Positions 34,810-43,512 of a stretch of 51,177 nucleotides of DNA are shown here, piece after piece. The stretch spans positions 1 through 51,177 of the forward strand of contig CAMBAN010000006.1 in NCBI GenBank assembly GCA_945864145.1, written 5' to 3'. The notes below the pieces were generated by a model. It had not been told where the DNA came from. It did no database searches and was given only the letters and a program-made list of their open reading frames with translations. Each line of letters opens with the position of its first letter. Within the stretch, counting starts at the first letter, position 1. The DNA comes from an uncultured Lachnospiraceae bacterium. Lineage in GTDB: Bacteria; Bacillota; Clostridia; Lachnospirales; Lachnospiraceae. Both the position numbers and the translations under genes were made by a program.

Positions 34810-35067
34810 TTAAATGAAATCTATATCATCAAGCATGCTCTCAAAGACGCCTGAAACAGCTTCGAATTCTGCGTCATCCTCTACCATAGCATAAACGCGT
34901 TCCTCCGAATCTGAGCCAGTTACATCCTTTAAGATGTATGCTTCACCTTCTTCGTCCTCTTCTGCATCCGTTACCAAAATATAAGTAACACCTGTGATTG
35001 TTGTTTGTTCCAACACATAAAAATCTACTGCTTCTTCTCCATCCGGAGTAAAGGTAATCTTATCCAT
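34810..35067 (-). CDS. DUF1292 protein (YrzB-like)
   Basis: A very acidic 85-residue protein of the DUF1292/YrzB family. It has the family features: an N-terminal ITFTPDGEEAVDFYVLEQTTI, a central ILVTDAEEDEEGEAYILKD, and a C-terminal DDAEFEAVSGVFESMLDD. Function is unknown. In Bacillus and many clostridia it sits next to ireB and ruvX, as here. The start follows GAGGAAAGG. The downstream rnj start is 14 bp away. Confidence 0.88.
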   Translation of the reverse strand: MDKITFTPDGEEAVDFYVLEQTTITGVTYILVTDAEEDEEGEAYILKDVTGSDSEERVYAMVEDDAEFEAVSGVFESMLDDIDFI

Positions 35068-35085
35068 AAATTACCGTACCTTTCC

Positions 35086-35523
35086 TCATGAATTCTCCTG
35101 ACTGTTCTTCAGCCAGTCCAAATATCCTTGCAAAATAAAAACTGCCGCTATTTTATCAACGTGTTCTTTTCGTTCTTCACGTCTGATACCGGCTTCTATC
35201 ATTGCTTTATCTGCTGCTACTGTAGTTAATCTTTCATCCCATAAATGTACACTAAGACCTGTTCGTCTCTCAAGCATGTCTTTAAAGGCGAGAGTTTTTT
35301 CTACGCGTTCGCCCAGTGTATCATTCATGTTCTTCGGATAGCCAAGAACAATCTCCGTTACCTCATATTCCACAATCAATTCCTAGATTCTGGCACAGGT
35401 CTGACGAAGCTTATCCTCTGACTTTCTTCGAACAATCTCTATCCCCTGAGCGGTAATGAGCAGAGGGTCACTTATGGCAACACCTACCGTCTTTGACCCA
35501 AAATCCAAACCCATTATTCTCAT
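35086..35523 (-). pseudogene. ruvX: Holliday-junction resolvase-like RuvX, interrupted by an in-frame amber codon
   Basis: The intact frame starts at an ATG at 35523 with AGGAG upstream. It encodes [20 protein letters not shown], then a segment to residue 46, and continues from residue 48 with [19 protein letters not shown] to the end at 35086 (145 codons, normal RuvX length). Codon 47 is TAG at 35385-35383; all other codons on both sides are in one frame. A Glu (GAG) would fit this position in my memory of homologues. RuvX/YqgF acts in 16S rRNA end maturation and is usually important. The 3' part could be re-initiated at the TTG at 35379, giving 97 residues. Alternatives are sequencing error, readthrough or true loss. 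Confidence 0.8.
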
Positions 35524-35535
35524 GTAAATCTCCTA

Positions 35536-35826
35536 TTAATCCGCTTGTCCGTTCCCATCCCAGCCAGATGATAAAATATACGCTTTGAGCATTTCCTCTA
35601 CGAGTTCGTCTCGCTCTACCTTCATAATCAATGCTCTTGCATTTTTGTGGCTGGTAATATAGGTGGGATCCCCCGACATAATATAACCCACAATCTGGTT
35701 GACCGGATTATACCCTTTCTCTGTTAAAGCAGCATAGACGGAAGCTAAAACTTCTTTTACAGTAGAGGCTCCTTCGATTTCCTCTGGCACAAGTTGTATA
35801 TATTGTGTGCGTGTCATATCTTCCAT
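35536..35826 (-). CDS. ireB: IreB-family regulatory phosphoprotein (UPF0297/YrzL)
   Basis: A 96-residue protein with the conserved core [36 protein letters not shown] (shown by pieces at about residues 22-56) and [16 protein letters not shown]. IreB in Enterococcus is phosphorylated by the Ser/Thr kinase IreK and affects cephalosporin resistance. Some ancestral names are YrzL and UPF0297. Start at 35826 follows GGAG about 10 bases upstream. It is directly upstream of ruvX (12 bp), the order seen in Bacillus. Confidence 0.92.
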   Translation of the reverse strand: MEDMTRTQYIQLVPEEIEGASTVKEVLASVYAALTEKGYNPVNQIVGYIMSGDPTYITSHKNARALIMKVERDELVEEMLKAYILSSGWDGNGQAD

Positions 35827-35897
35827 AATTCCATGCTCCTCTCCAAATTAGTATTTTATGTCTGCACATCCTATCATAACGTATTTTTTCTGAAAAT

Positions 35898-37295
35898 TCA
35901 ATCCATGTATAAAATATCTTTTTCCAGTACGCCTGTTATTATACCTGTAAGCATTTGATTTTGTCCGTTTTCTTTTGTCAGGAAAATAGTTTTCCCTTTT
36001 TCAATATCATCTGCTATTTTATATTCTTTATCTGTTTCTACAGCAACTTTTACATATTCCTTTGTGTGTCCAAGCCAATAGCTCTTTCCCTTAATCTCTT
36101 TTTCTTCCTCTAAAAGAACAGTTGTTGTTTTATTAAAGTAATAAGCTCTGAATTCCTCAGAATCCCTTTCATCCATAGTCAAAAGCACATCACTTCTCTT
36201 TGCTTTTACAGGCTCCGGTATCTGTCCATCCATAATGGCTGCTTTGGTGCCCTTTCTCTTTGAATACTTAAATACATGCATTTCATAAAAACGCACCTGT
36301 TCTAAAAAGGCTTTCGTCTGTGCAAATTCTTCTTCTGTTTCTCCCGGAAATCCAACAATAACATCTGTTGTGATTGCAGGATGCTCAAAATATTTTCTCA
36401 ATAAAGTAACACCCGTTACAAATTGCTCCGGTGTATAATGTCTGTTCATGCGCTTTAAGGTTGCCTCACAACCGCTCTGTAAAGAGAGGTGAAAATGAGG
36501 ACAAATGCTTCTAAGCTTTGCGATTCCCTTTACAAATTCTTCTGTTACAATTCTAGGTTCTAAGGAGCCAAGTCTTAATCTCTCAACACCTTCGATTTTG
36601 TCAATTTCCTGTAGTAGCCTTAAGAATTCATAATTTGTCTCCAGACCATAGATAGCTCTTGTTTCTCCTTCTTTTTGCAGGAAATCCAGACCATAAGAGC
36701 TGATATGGATACCGGTCATAACAAACTCACGATAACCAATGGCTGTAAGTCCTTTAATTTCCGTAAGGATATCTTCCATTTTTCTGCTTCTGACTCTTCC
36801 TCTGGCATAAGGAATCAGACAATAGGTACAGAACTGATTGCAACCATCCTGAATTTTGATGTATGCCCTGGTATGTTCCTGTGTCCCAGTCAGCTTCATC
36901 TCTTCATACTCGTCTGTATGATTGATATCAATTACGTTTTCCTCTGTCACACCCTCCATATAATGCTCCAAAATCGTAACCAAATCCTTCTTTTTATTGT
37001 TACCAATCATCAAATCTACTGCATCATCACCGCGCACACCCTCTGTATCAGACTGTACATAACAGCCCACTGCTACAACGATGCCCTCCGGGTTCGTCTT
37101 TTTGGCTTTATGAAGCATCTGACGGCTTTTTCTGTCTGCAATGTTGGTTACTGTACATGTATTAACAATATAAATATCTGCCTTTTCCTCAAAAGGTACT
37201 ATCTCATATCCGTGTTTTTTCAGTTCCTGCAGCATCGCATCCATCTCGTAAGAGTTCACTTTGCAGCCAAGATTGTGAAAAGCTACTTTTTTCAT
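35898..37295 (-). CDS. mtaB: tRNA (N6-threonylcarbamoyladenosine(37)-C2)-methylthiotransferase
   Basis: A 465-residue radical-SAM methylthiotransferase that converts t6A37 to ms2t6A in tRNAs reading ANN codons. It has three Cys for the auxiliary cluster (C11, C47, C78), and the radical-SAM CxxxCxxC as C152, C156, C159 in GCNQFCTYCLIPYARGR. A TRAM-like domain ends the protein. The N-terminal KKVAFHNLGCKVNSYEMD is typical of MtaB rather than MiaB. It is 71 bp upstream of ireB. Its start follows AGAGGAA. Confidence 0.94.
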   Translation of the reverse strand: MKKVAFHNLGCKVNSYEMDAMLQELKKHGYEIVPFEEKADIYIVNTCTVTNIADRKSRQMLHKAKKTNPEGIVVAVGCYVQSDTEGVRGDDAVDLMIGNNKKKDLVTILEHYMEGVTEENVIDINHTDEYEEMKLTGTQEHTRAYIKIQDGCNQFCTYCLIPYARGRVRSRKMEDILTEIKGLTAIGYREFVMTGIHISSYGLDFLQKEGETRAIYGLETNYEFLRLLQEIDKIEGVERLRLGSLEPRIVTEEFVKGIAKLRSICPHFHLSLQSGCEATLKRMNRHYTPEQFVTGVTLLRKYFEHPAITTDVIVGFPGETEEEFAQTKAFLEQVRFYEMHVFKYSKRKGTKAAIMDGQIPEPVKAKRSDVLLTMDERDSEEFRAYYFNKTTTVLLEEEKEIKGKSYWLGHTKEYVKVAVETDKEYKIADDIEKGKTIFLTKENGQNQMLTGIITGVLEKDILYMD

Positions 37296-37389
37296 GCATT
37301 TTCCTCTCTACTTTTTGTTACATTAGTTGACTTTTCCATGATTACCATTTATTATTAATCTATAAAGAAGGTAAAAGGAGGTAGTCAAA

Positions 37390-37620
37390 ATGAAGACTGT
37401 ACAGATTTCTTTAAATTCAATCGATAAGGTAAAGTCATTCGTAAATGATATTACAAAATTCGATTACGATTTTGACCTTGTATCCGGAAGATATGTCATT
37501 GATGCAAAATCTATCATGGGTATCTTCAGCTTAGATTTATCCAAGCCAATCGACTTGAATATTCATGCTGAAGGCAACACAGATGAAATCATGACTGTAT
37601 TAAAGCCATACTTAATCTAA
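37390..37620 (+). CDS. HPr-family protein lacking the phospho-histidine
   Basis: A 76-residue HPr-fold protein. The conserved second half is present (GRYVIDAKSIMGIFSLDLSK, with the Ser46-like serine followed by IMGIF). The N-terminal phosphorylation site of true HPr (GIHARPA-type, His15) is not there; the region reads SIDKVKSFVND. So it cannot carry the PTS phosphate in the usual way and may act as a regulatory or structural relative (Crh-like). It has a strong AAGGAGG ribosome-binding site, is a single-gene unit, and is followed by a palindrome (37623-37640) and a terminator. Similar small HPr relatives are common in clostridia by my recollection. Confidence 0.85.
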   Translation: MKTVQISLNSIDKVKSFVNDITKFDYDFDLVSGRYVIDAKSIMGIFSLDLSKPIDLNIHAEGNTDEIMTVLKPYLI

Positions 37621-37622
37621 GA

Positions 37623-37640
37623 TTAACATTTTAATGTTAA
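37623..37640. repeat. Perfect palindrome after the HPr-like gene
   Basis: TTAACATTTTAATGTTAA (8-bp arms) begins two bases after the stop codon and is followed by TCTTTCGAAAGA, another palindrome. The true terminator comes about 50 bp later, so these may be RNA-stabilising hairpins or operator-like sites. Confidence 0.6.
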
Positions 37641-37674
37641 TAAATCAATCTTTCGAAAGAACAAGACAAAACAT

Positions 37675-37699
37675 CACCAGGCTTTCACCTGGTGTTTTT
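37675..37699 (+). terminator. Terminator of the HPr-like gene
   Basis: A 7-bp stem (CACCAGG / CCTGGTG) with a 6-nt loop is followed by five T's. Confidence 0.85.
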
Positions 37700-37724
37700 G
37701 TTTTCCTAAGAGCAAAAATGCTCT

Positions 37725-38912
37725 TTAATCATTCCATTTTACTTCGATAATTTCATCTGTATCCAGTGCAGCCTGTACCAATTCGTCAATCTTTTCTTCC
37801 AGATTTTTCTCATGAATTCTGATAACATTTAAATTCGGTTTTGTTACCGGATGCTTTGCTACGAAAATAGTACAGCAGTCTTCATATGGTAAAATAGAAG
37901 TTTCATAGGTGTCAATTTTCTTGGAAACATCAACAATATCTTCCTTATCAAAACCAATTAACGGACGGTACACAGGAATGGTACATACATCATTGGTAGC
38001 CATTAAAGACTGCATCGTCTGAGAAGCTACCTGTCCAATACTTTCTCCTGTAATCAGTCCTAATGAACCTGTTTGCTGCGCAATATGCTGTGCGATGCGC
38101 ATCATATATCTTCTCATAATGATAGTCAGCTCATCATGCGGACATTTTTCATAAATATATAACTGAATATCTGTAAAATTGATAATATGCAGATTAATCG
38201 GTCCACTGTACTTAGACACAATTTTAGCTAAGTCAACGACCTTCTGCTTTGCACGCTCACTGGTATAAGGCGGTGCATGGAAGTAAACTGCATCAATCTT
38301 TACACCGCGCTTAGAAATCATGTAGCCTGCTACCGGTGAGTCAATACCGCCTGACAAAAGTAACGTGCCCTTACCGTTTGTACCGATTGGCAGTCCACCC
38401 GGTCCCGGAATAACAGTAGAATATACAAAAATCTTTTCACGGATTTCGATGTGAAGCATCACGTCCGGCTTATGCACATCTACCGAAAGCTCCGGAAATG
38501 CCTGTAATAGTGCTGCACCAATATCTGCATTGACCTCCATGGACTCCTTTGGGTAGTTCTTTCTTGCTCTTCTTGTTTCTACCTTGAAGGAAAAGTTTTT
38601 ATCAGGGTAGACCTTATCCATATAAGAAACTACCTCCCTGGCTAAGGTCTCAAATCCCTCATCTTCAAGCTTTACAACAGGACAAATGCCCCAAATACCA
38701 AATACTGTTTTTAAATTCTCTACTACTTCATCAAAATCAAACTCTGATAACGCATTCACATAAATTCTTCCTTGTGTTTTTGTTACCTCGAATTCACCTT
38801 CGCAACGCTCCAACGCATAGCGAATCTGATCACAAAGTCTGTCTTCAAAAATGTATCTGTTCTTTCCTTTTACGCCGATTTCAGCGTACTTAATTAAAAA
38901 TGATTTGTACAT
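37725..38912 (-). CDS. thiI: tRNA 4-thiouridine synthetase ThiI
   Basis: A 395-residue ThiI without the rhodanese domain of enteric ThiI. An N-terminal ferredoxin-like and THUMP region is followed by the PP-loop ATPase site LLLSGGIDSPVAGYMISKRG (about residues 184-203). It adenylates U8 of tRNA and adds sulfur to make s4U. Firmicute ThiI without rhodanese receives sulfur from a dedicated cysteine desulfurase, and one is encoded immediately upstream (25 bp), as in Bacillus nifZ-thiI. The start follows AAAGGAT. The conserved Cys near TILPYEDCCTIF (about residue 344) may take part in sulfur transfer. Confidence 0.94.
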   Translation of the reverse strand: MYKSFLIKYAEIGVKGKNRYIFEDRLCDQIRYALERCEGEFEVTKTQGRIYVNALSEFDFDEVVENLKTVFGIWGICPVVKLEDEGFETLAREVVSYMDKVYPDKNFSFKVETRRARKNYPKESMEVNADIGAALLQAFPELSVDVHKPDVMLHIEIREKIFVYSTVIPGPGGLPIGTNGKGTLLLSGGIDSPVAGYMISKRGVKIDAVYFHAPPYTSERAKQKVVDLAKIVSKYSGPINLHIINFTDIQLYIYEKCPHDELTIIMRRYMMRIAQHIAQQTGSLGLITGESIGQVASQTMQSLMATNDVCTIPVYRPLIGFDKEDIVDVSKKIDTYETSILPYEDCCTIFVAKHPVTKPNLNVIRIHEKNLEEKIDELVQAALDTDEIIEVKWND

Positions 38913-38937
38913 AAAAATCCTTTCTCACAAATGAACA

Positions 38938-40092
38938 CTATTTGCGGACATATCGACGCAGCATCGGAATAATCGTCTGAAGCTGCTGTAGGGTATAATC
39001 AATCTCTTCCTCCGTTGTATAAGCACTAAAGCTGAAACGAAGTGTTGAGTCTAAAAACTGCTTTTCTACGCCGATTGCTTTTAAGGTTGCTGAAATAGAC
39101 GGCTTATTGGAAGCACAGGCGCTTCCCGCGGAAACATAAATGCCCTTATCCTCTAAGGCATGAAGCATAACCTCGCTTCTGACGCCCTGAACAGATACGC
39201 TTACTACATGCGGTGCACTGTCTCTGCCTGTTTTTCCGTTAATCTTTATGCCCTCAATTTTACATACACCATCAATGAAACGCTGCTTAATACTATATAA
39301 ATAGTCCATTTTCGCATCAAAATTGCAATAGGCTTCTTCTGCTGCCAACGCCATGCCTGCAATACCCGGCACATTTTCCGTACCAGAGCGCATTCCCTTC
39401 TGCTGACCGCCACCAAAGATAATCGGCTTTATTTTTACCTTTTCATTGATATACAAAAAGCCTACTCCTTTGGGACCATGAATTTTATGAGCGCTGACAG
39501 ATAACAGGTCTATATTCATCTTTTTCGGGTAGATTTTACTCTTACCAAATCCCTGTACTGCATCCACATGAAACAGCGTATTGGGATTCATTCGTTTTAT
39601 CAGTTCTCCTGCCTGTGCAATCGGCTGTAACGCGCCTATTTCATTATTTGTATGCATGATAGAGACTAAAATGGTTTGTCTGGTCATCGCTTTTTCCAAA
39701 GCAGCAAGCGATACAACTCCGTCCTTATCCACCGGCAAGTACGTAATCTGAAATCCCTGTTCCTCTAAAAATGCACAGGTCTGTAAAATAGCCGGATGTT
39801 CAATCTGCGTAGTAATAATATGTCTGCCTTCTCTGCAATGCGCCATGGCAACACCGATTAAAGCAATGTTATCAGACTCTGTACCTCCTGAAGTAAACAG
39901 AATCTCTTTTTCCTGCACCTTTAAAAGCTTCGCAATCGTTTCTTTTGCTTTACGCAGATATTTTTCTGCTTCTACACCTTTATTATGCATACTGGAAGGA
40001 TTACCATAATCCTCACACATGATTTGAGTCATCAATTTTGCTACATCCGGCAAACATCTGGTAGTCGCCGAATTGTCTAAATAAACTTCCAT
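38938..40092 (-). CDS. nifZ: Cysteine desulfurase (NifZ/IscS-type)
   Basis: A 384-residue PLP enzyme that removes sulfur from cysteine to form a protein persulfide. The N-terminus has YLDNSATTRCLPDVAKLM, the PLP-binding Lys lies in SAHKIHGPKGVGFLY (about residue 203), and the active Cys lies in SAGSACASNKPS (about residue 327). Followed at 25 bp by thiI, so its main client is probably ThiI, as for NifZ in Bacillus. The start follows AAGGAG. A perfect 9-bp inverted repeat sits 67 bp upstream in the promoter region. Confidence 0.92.
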   Translation of the reverse strand: MEVYLDNSATTRCLPDVAKLMTQIMCEDYGNPSSMHNKGVEAEKYLRKAKETIAKLLKVQEKEILFTSGGTESDNIALIGVAMAHCREGRHIITTQIEHPAILQTCAFLEEQGFQITYLPVDKDGVVSLAALEKAMTRQTILVSIMHTNNEIGALQPIAQAGELIKRMNPNTLFHVDAVQGFGKSKIYPKKMNIDLLSVSAHKIHGPKGVGFLYINEKVKIKPIIFGGGQQKGMRSGTENVPGIAGMALAAEEAYCNFDAKMDYLYSIKQRFIDGVCKIEGIKINGKTGRDSAPHVVSVSVQGVRSEVMLHALEDKGIYVSAGSACASNKPSISATLKAIGVEKQFLDSTLRFSFSAYTTEEEIDYTLQQLQTIIPMLRRYVRK

Positions 40093-40158
40093 TCGTTAAT
40101 CCGCTCCTTTATGAGGAACCAATTTACATTAGTTTCTGTATTTATTCTATCATATGAA

Positions 40159-40179
40159 AGGAAACGATTTTCGTTTCCT
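40159..40179. promoter_or_regulatory. Inverted repeat upstream of nifZ-thiI
   Basis: AGGAAACGA and TCGTTTCCT are perfect 9-bp arms with a 3-base spacer, next to TATGAT/TAGAAT-like -10 sequences on the minus strand. It is in a suitable place for a repressor operator. The remaining gap (40093-40298) holds no gene. Confidence 0.5.
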
Positions 40180-40251
40180 AAACTTAGGCAACATTTTTAT
40201 CATAACAAAAGAACCCTCGCTTTGCAATCCCCAAATCAGTGCACTTAAAAA

Positions 40252-40274
40252 GGAGAGTGCCAAAAACACTCTCC
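40252..40274 (-). terminator. fucO terminator
   Basis: An 8-bp stem (GGAGAGTG / CACTCTCC) with a 7-nt loop is followed by T's on the minus strand, 25 bp after the fucO stop. Confidence 0.88.
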
Positions 40275-40298
40275 CTGAAAAACCTTCCCACTTTTTGA

Positions 40299-41447
40299 TT
40301 ACAATAAGGACTCATAAAGTCTTGTAATGTCTGCAACACTTGTTTCCTTTGGATTACCAGGTCTGCATGCATCGTCATATGCTGACTGAGCAAGGAATGG
40401 AATATCTTCTCTCTTAACGATTTCCTTTAAGTCTGCAGGAATACCAACATCGGAAGATAACTGCTTTACTGCATCAATGGCAGCCTTTCTGTACTCTTCC
40501 TGTGTCATATCATCTACGCCCTTCACACCCATAGCTCTTGCGATTTCACGATATTTCTCACCTGTTGCTTCTGCATTATATTCCATAACGGTTGGAAGAA
40601 TAATCGCATTGGCAATACCATGTGGAGTATCATACAATGCACCAAGTGGATGAGCCATAGAATGCACAATGCCAAGACCTACGTTTGAAAAGCCCATACC
40701 TGCTACGTACTGACCAAGAGCCATGCCCTCGCGTCCTTCCGGTGTATTGGCAACTGCACCACGTAAAGAGCGGGAAATAATCTCAATTGCCTTTAAGTGG
40801 AACATATCTGATAATTCCCATGCACCGGCTGTAATATAGCCTTCAATTGCATGTGTCAGTGCATCCATACCTGTTGCTGCTGTTAATCCCTTTGGCATAG
40901 AAGCCATCATCTCAGGGTCAATAAATGCTACAACCGGAATATCATGTGGGTCAACGCATACCATTTTTCTATTTTTCTCAACATCTGTAATAACATAGTT
41001 GATAGTTACCTCTGCTGCAGTTCCTGCTGTAGTAGGTACTGCAAAGATTGGTACACACTTATTCTTGGTATCCGCTACACCCTCTAAAGAACGGACATCT
41101 GCAAATTCAGGATTGTTGATAATAATACCAACTGCCTTTGCAGTATCCATAGAAGAACCTCCACCGATTGCAACGATATAGTCAGCACCGGAAGCTTTAA
41201 ATGCAGCTACACCGGTCTGTACATTCTCAATTGTTGGATTTGGCTTAATATTAGAATATAACTCATAGGAAAGTCCTGCTTTATCTAATACATCAAGTAC
41301 CTTCTTTGTTACGCCAAACTTGACTAAGTCAGGGTCAGAGCATACAAATGCTTTTTGGAAAGCACGTGCCTTTGCCTCGTCTGCAATGCTCTGAATAGCA
41401 CCAGCGCCATGATAAGAAGTTTCATTTAAAATAAATCTGTTTGCCAT
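40299..41447 (-). CDS. fucO: Lactaldehyde reductase / iron-containing alcohol dehydrogenase
   Basis: A 382-residue group III Fe-dependent alcohol dehydrogenase, the same length as FucO of E. coli. NAD-binding shows as ADYIVAIGGGSSMDTAKAVG (about residues 88-107). The metal ligands lie in TGMDALTHAIEGYI (near 195-205) and HSMAHPLGALYDTPHG (around 260-275). It would reduce lactaldehyde to 1,2-propanediol or oxidise similar alcohols. No fucose or rhamnose catabolic genes are adjacent, so it may serve general fermentation. It has its own terminator and is not in an obvious operon. Confidence 0.9.
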   Translation of the reverse strand: MANRFILNETSYHGAGAIQSIADEAKARAFQKAFVCSDPDLVKFGVTKKVLDVLDKAGLSYELYSNIKPNPTIENVQTGVAAFKASGADYIVAIGGGSSMDTAKAVGIIINNPEFADVRSLEGVADTKNKCVPIFAVPTTAGTAAEVTINYVITDVEKNRKMVCVDPHDIPVVAFIDPEMMASMPKGLTAATGMDALTHAIEGYITAGAWELSDMFHLKAIEIISRSLRGAVANTPEGREGMALGQYVAGMGFSNVGLGIVHSMAHPLGALYDTPHGIANAIILPTVMEYNAEATGEKYREIARAMGVKGVDDMTQEEYRKAAIDAVKQLSSDVGIPADLKEIVKREDIPFLAQSAYDDACRPGNPKETSVADITRLYESLL

Positions 41448-41558
41448 AATTGTAAGTAACCCTCTCTTTCCTTGTAATATATTACAATGTTAGCAAAACA
41501 AATCACGAACTTCAACCCAAAACAAGGCTATCTTTTATACAAAATGACCATATATTTC

Positions 41559-43490
41559 TTATTGAATACTACCATCTCTGTACGCCTCTAACAAAAGCTG
41601 TAAATCAGCAATGTTCTCCAGCAATTCTTTTCCTTTGTCTGTATCCCTAATCATCACACGCTGTGGCTCTATTTCAAAAAAGTTGGATTCCGAGTCAATA
41701 TCTGCATTTTCCATGAGCGCCATATGAATACTCTGAAACGGCTTATGTGCCTTCAAACGCATACCATGGGAATTGTAAATCAAGGTATACCCTGCAATTC
41801 CTGTCTGCTTCTGATAAGCCTTGCAAAAGCCTCCATCTATGACAATCAGTTTCTTATTTGCCTTGATTGGTGACTCGCCACTGGAAACCTGTACCGGGGT
41901 ATGTCCATTGATGATATGGGACTGTTCAGACTCTAACCCAAACTCTGACAGTATTTTTTTGCAGACCTCCTCTTGTAAATAGAAATGATAGTAGGGATTC
42001 TTTTCTTCTTCCCATGTACTCTCATCCTTTAAAAATGCACGTTCAAAGGTTTTTACATTTCTGCCGGAAAGAGGCGATTTTTTCCCACACCATAAATACC
42101 ACATAAAGTCTAATTCGCTTCTTCCGCCCTGGAAAAAAGCAAGTCTGGCCATTTTCTGGGCATAATCCATATAGGCCTTTCCCGTGTATTTGACTCCATC
42201 AATCACAAGACCATCAAATTCTCCCTTTTCATCTAGAGGAATACAGCCATGAAACAACAGGTTTCCATTATAGCAGCGATAAATACTACCCTTTTCATAC
42301 AAAAATCTCACATGCTTTTGCAAAACGGCACTCTTTAGAAAAGATTCCCTTAGTTGGTCAATCAGTTCATACTCAGCCTCTGTCAACTCATAAGGGTCAA
42401 AGCGGTTAATGGTCGGAAAATAATTATCCTGCATGGCATATTCCCTGTCATTTATTTTCACCGTTCCCTGCATATAATTGATTTTATCTAACAGTAGTCT
42501 GTCCTGCATATCGTATTCCGGGTGTCTCATAATGACCTGTCCCTCCAGCTTGAAAAGAAGCACGGAAACTGCCTTTAACGCCGCTTTCATAGGCGTCATT
42601 TTAGGATAAGTTCTCTCTGCAAACAAAACCAGTGGTCTCAGACTGATTCCATAGGTATTTTCCAGAATTTCCATATTGTTGTACTTCATATTGTTACGAA
42701 GAACGTTTACGATACATGCTTCACTTCCGCAGGCTGCACCCATCCACAAAATATCATGGTTTCCCCATTCAATATCCAGGGAATGATACTTCATCAAAAG
42801 CTCCATGATTTCATCTGCATGACTTCCTCTGTCAAAAATATCTCCTACTATATGCAAATGGTCTACCGCAAGACGTTTAATCAGAATGGCAAGTGCCTCA
42901 ATAAAGGCATCCGCACTCCCGATATCAATAATGGTATCCATAATTTTTTCATGATAGACTGACTGGTTGTTATCCTCATCAGGCTGCGCATGCAAAAGCT
43001 CATCAATGATATAAGAAAATTCCTCCGGTAATGCTTTTCTTACCTTGGAACGCGTATATTTGGAAGAAAGGAGCTTTGCCAGTGTCACCAGTCTTCCTAA
43101 ATTCTCCTTATACCACTGCGGTGTCAGATTTTCCTTTTGCTTTAAAAGCTCCAGTTTTTCTACCGGATAATACACTAACGTACAGATTTCCTGTCTTTCC
43201 CCAGCAGTCATGGAGTCCATAAAAAGCATATCTACTTTTTCTCTGATAACTCCTGCTGCATTATTTAATATATGGTGGAATGCTTCATATTCCCCATGCA
43301 AATCACTCATAAAGTGTTCTGTTCCTTTGGGCAGATTAAGAATCGCCTGTAAATTGATAATCTCCCTGCAAACAGCCGGAATACTTGGATATTCCTTTGC
43401 CAGTAATGATAAATATTTTCTCTTTTCTTCCGAAAAAGAAATCCCTTCGCTCTCACTTTGTGTCTTTCTTCTCAATACCTCTAAATCCAC
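41559..43490 (-). CDS. fbp: Fructose-1,6-bisphosphatase class III
   Basis: A 643-residue metal-dependent phosphatase that hydrolyses fructose-1,6-bisphosphate in gluconeogenesis. Class III (Firmicutes) FBPases are calcineurin-fold: FMSDLHGEYEAF (about residues 61-72), HIVGDIFDRGSHADEIMELL (about 213-232) and EWGNHDILWMGAACG (about 240-254). Length agrees with Bacillus Fbp. It starts at a GTG with AAAGGAG upstream. The uncharacterised gene at 43513-44082 lies 22 bp upstream in the same direction, so the two may be co-transcribed. Confidence 0.95.
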   Translation of the reverse strand: MDLEVLRRKTQSESEGISFSEEKRKYLSLLAKEYPSIPAVCREIINLQAILNLPKGTEHFMSDLHGEYEAFHHILNNAAGVIREKVDMLFMDSMTAGERQEICTLVYYPVEKLELLKQKENLTPQWYKENLGRLVTLAKLLSSKYTRSKVRKALPEEFSYIIDELLHAQPDEDNNQSVYHEKIMDTIIDIGSADAFIEALAILIKRLAVDHLHIVGDIFDRGSHADEIMELLMKYHSLDIEWGNHDILWMGAACGSEACIVNVLRNNMKYNNMEILENTYGISLRPLVLFAERTYPKMTPMKAALKAVSVLLFKLEGQVIMRHPEYDMQDRLLLDKINYMQGTVKINDREYAMQDNYFPTINRFDPYELTEAEYELIDQLRESFLKSAVLQKHVRFLYEKGSIYRCYNGNLLFHGCIPLDEKGEFDGLVIDGVKYTGKAYMDYAQKMARLAFFQGGRSELDFMWYLWCGKKSPLSGRNVKTFERAFLKDESTWEEEKNPYYHFYLQEEVCKKILSEFGLESEQSHIINGHTPVQVSSGESPIKANKKLIVIDGGFCKAYQKQTGIAGYTLIYNSHGMRLKAHKPFQSIHMALMENADIDSESNFFEIEPQRVMIRDTDKGKELLENIADLQLLLEAYRDGSIQ

Positions 43491-43512
43491 GATATACTCT
43501 CCTTTGTCCGGA

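Noticed and set aside
40184-40393. Small minus-strand frame between fucO and nifZ
   Set aside because: It overlaps the fucO terminator and the end of fucO in another frame.
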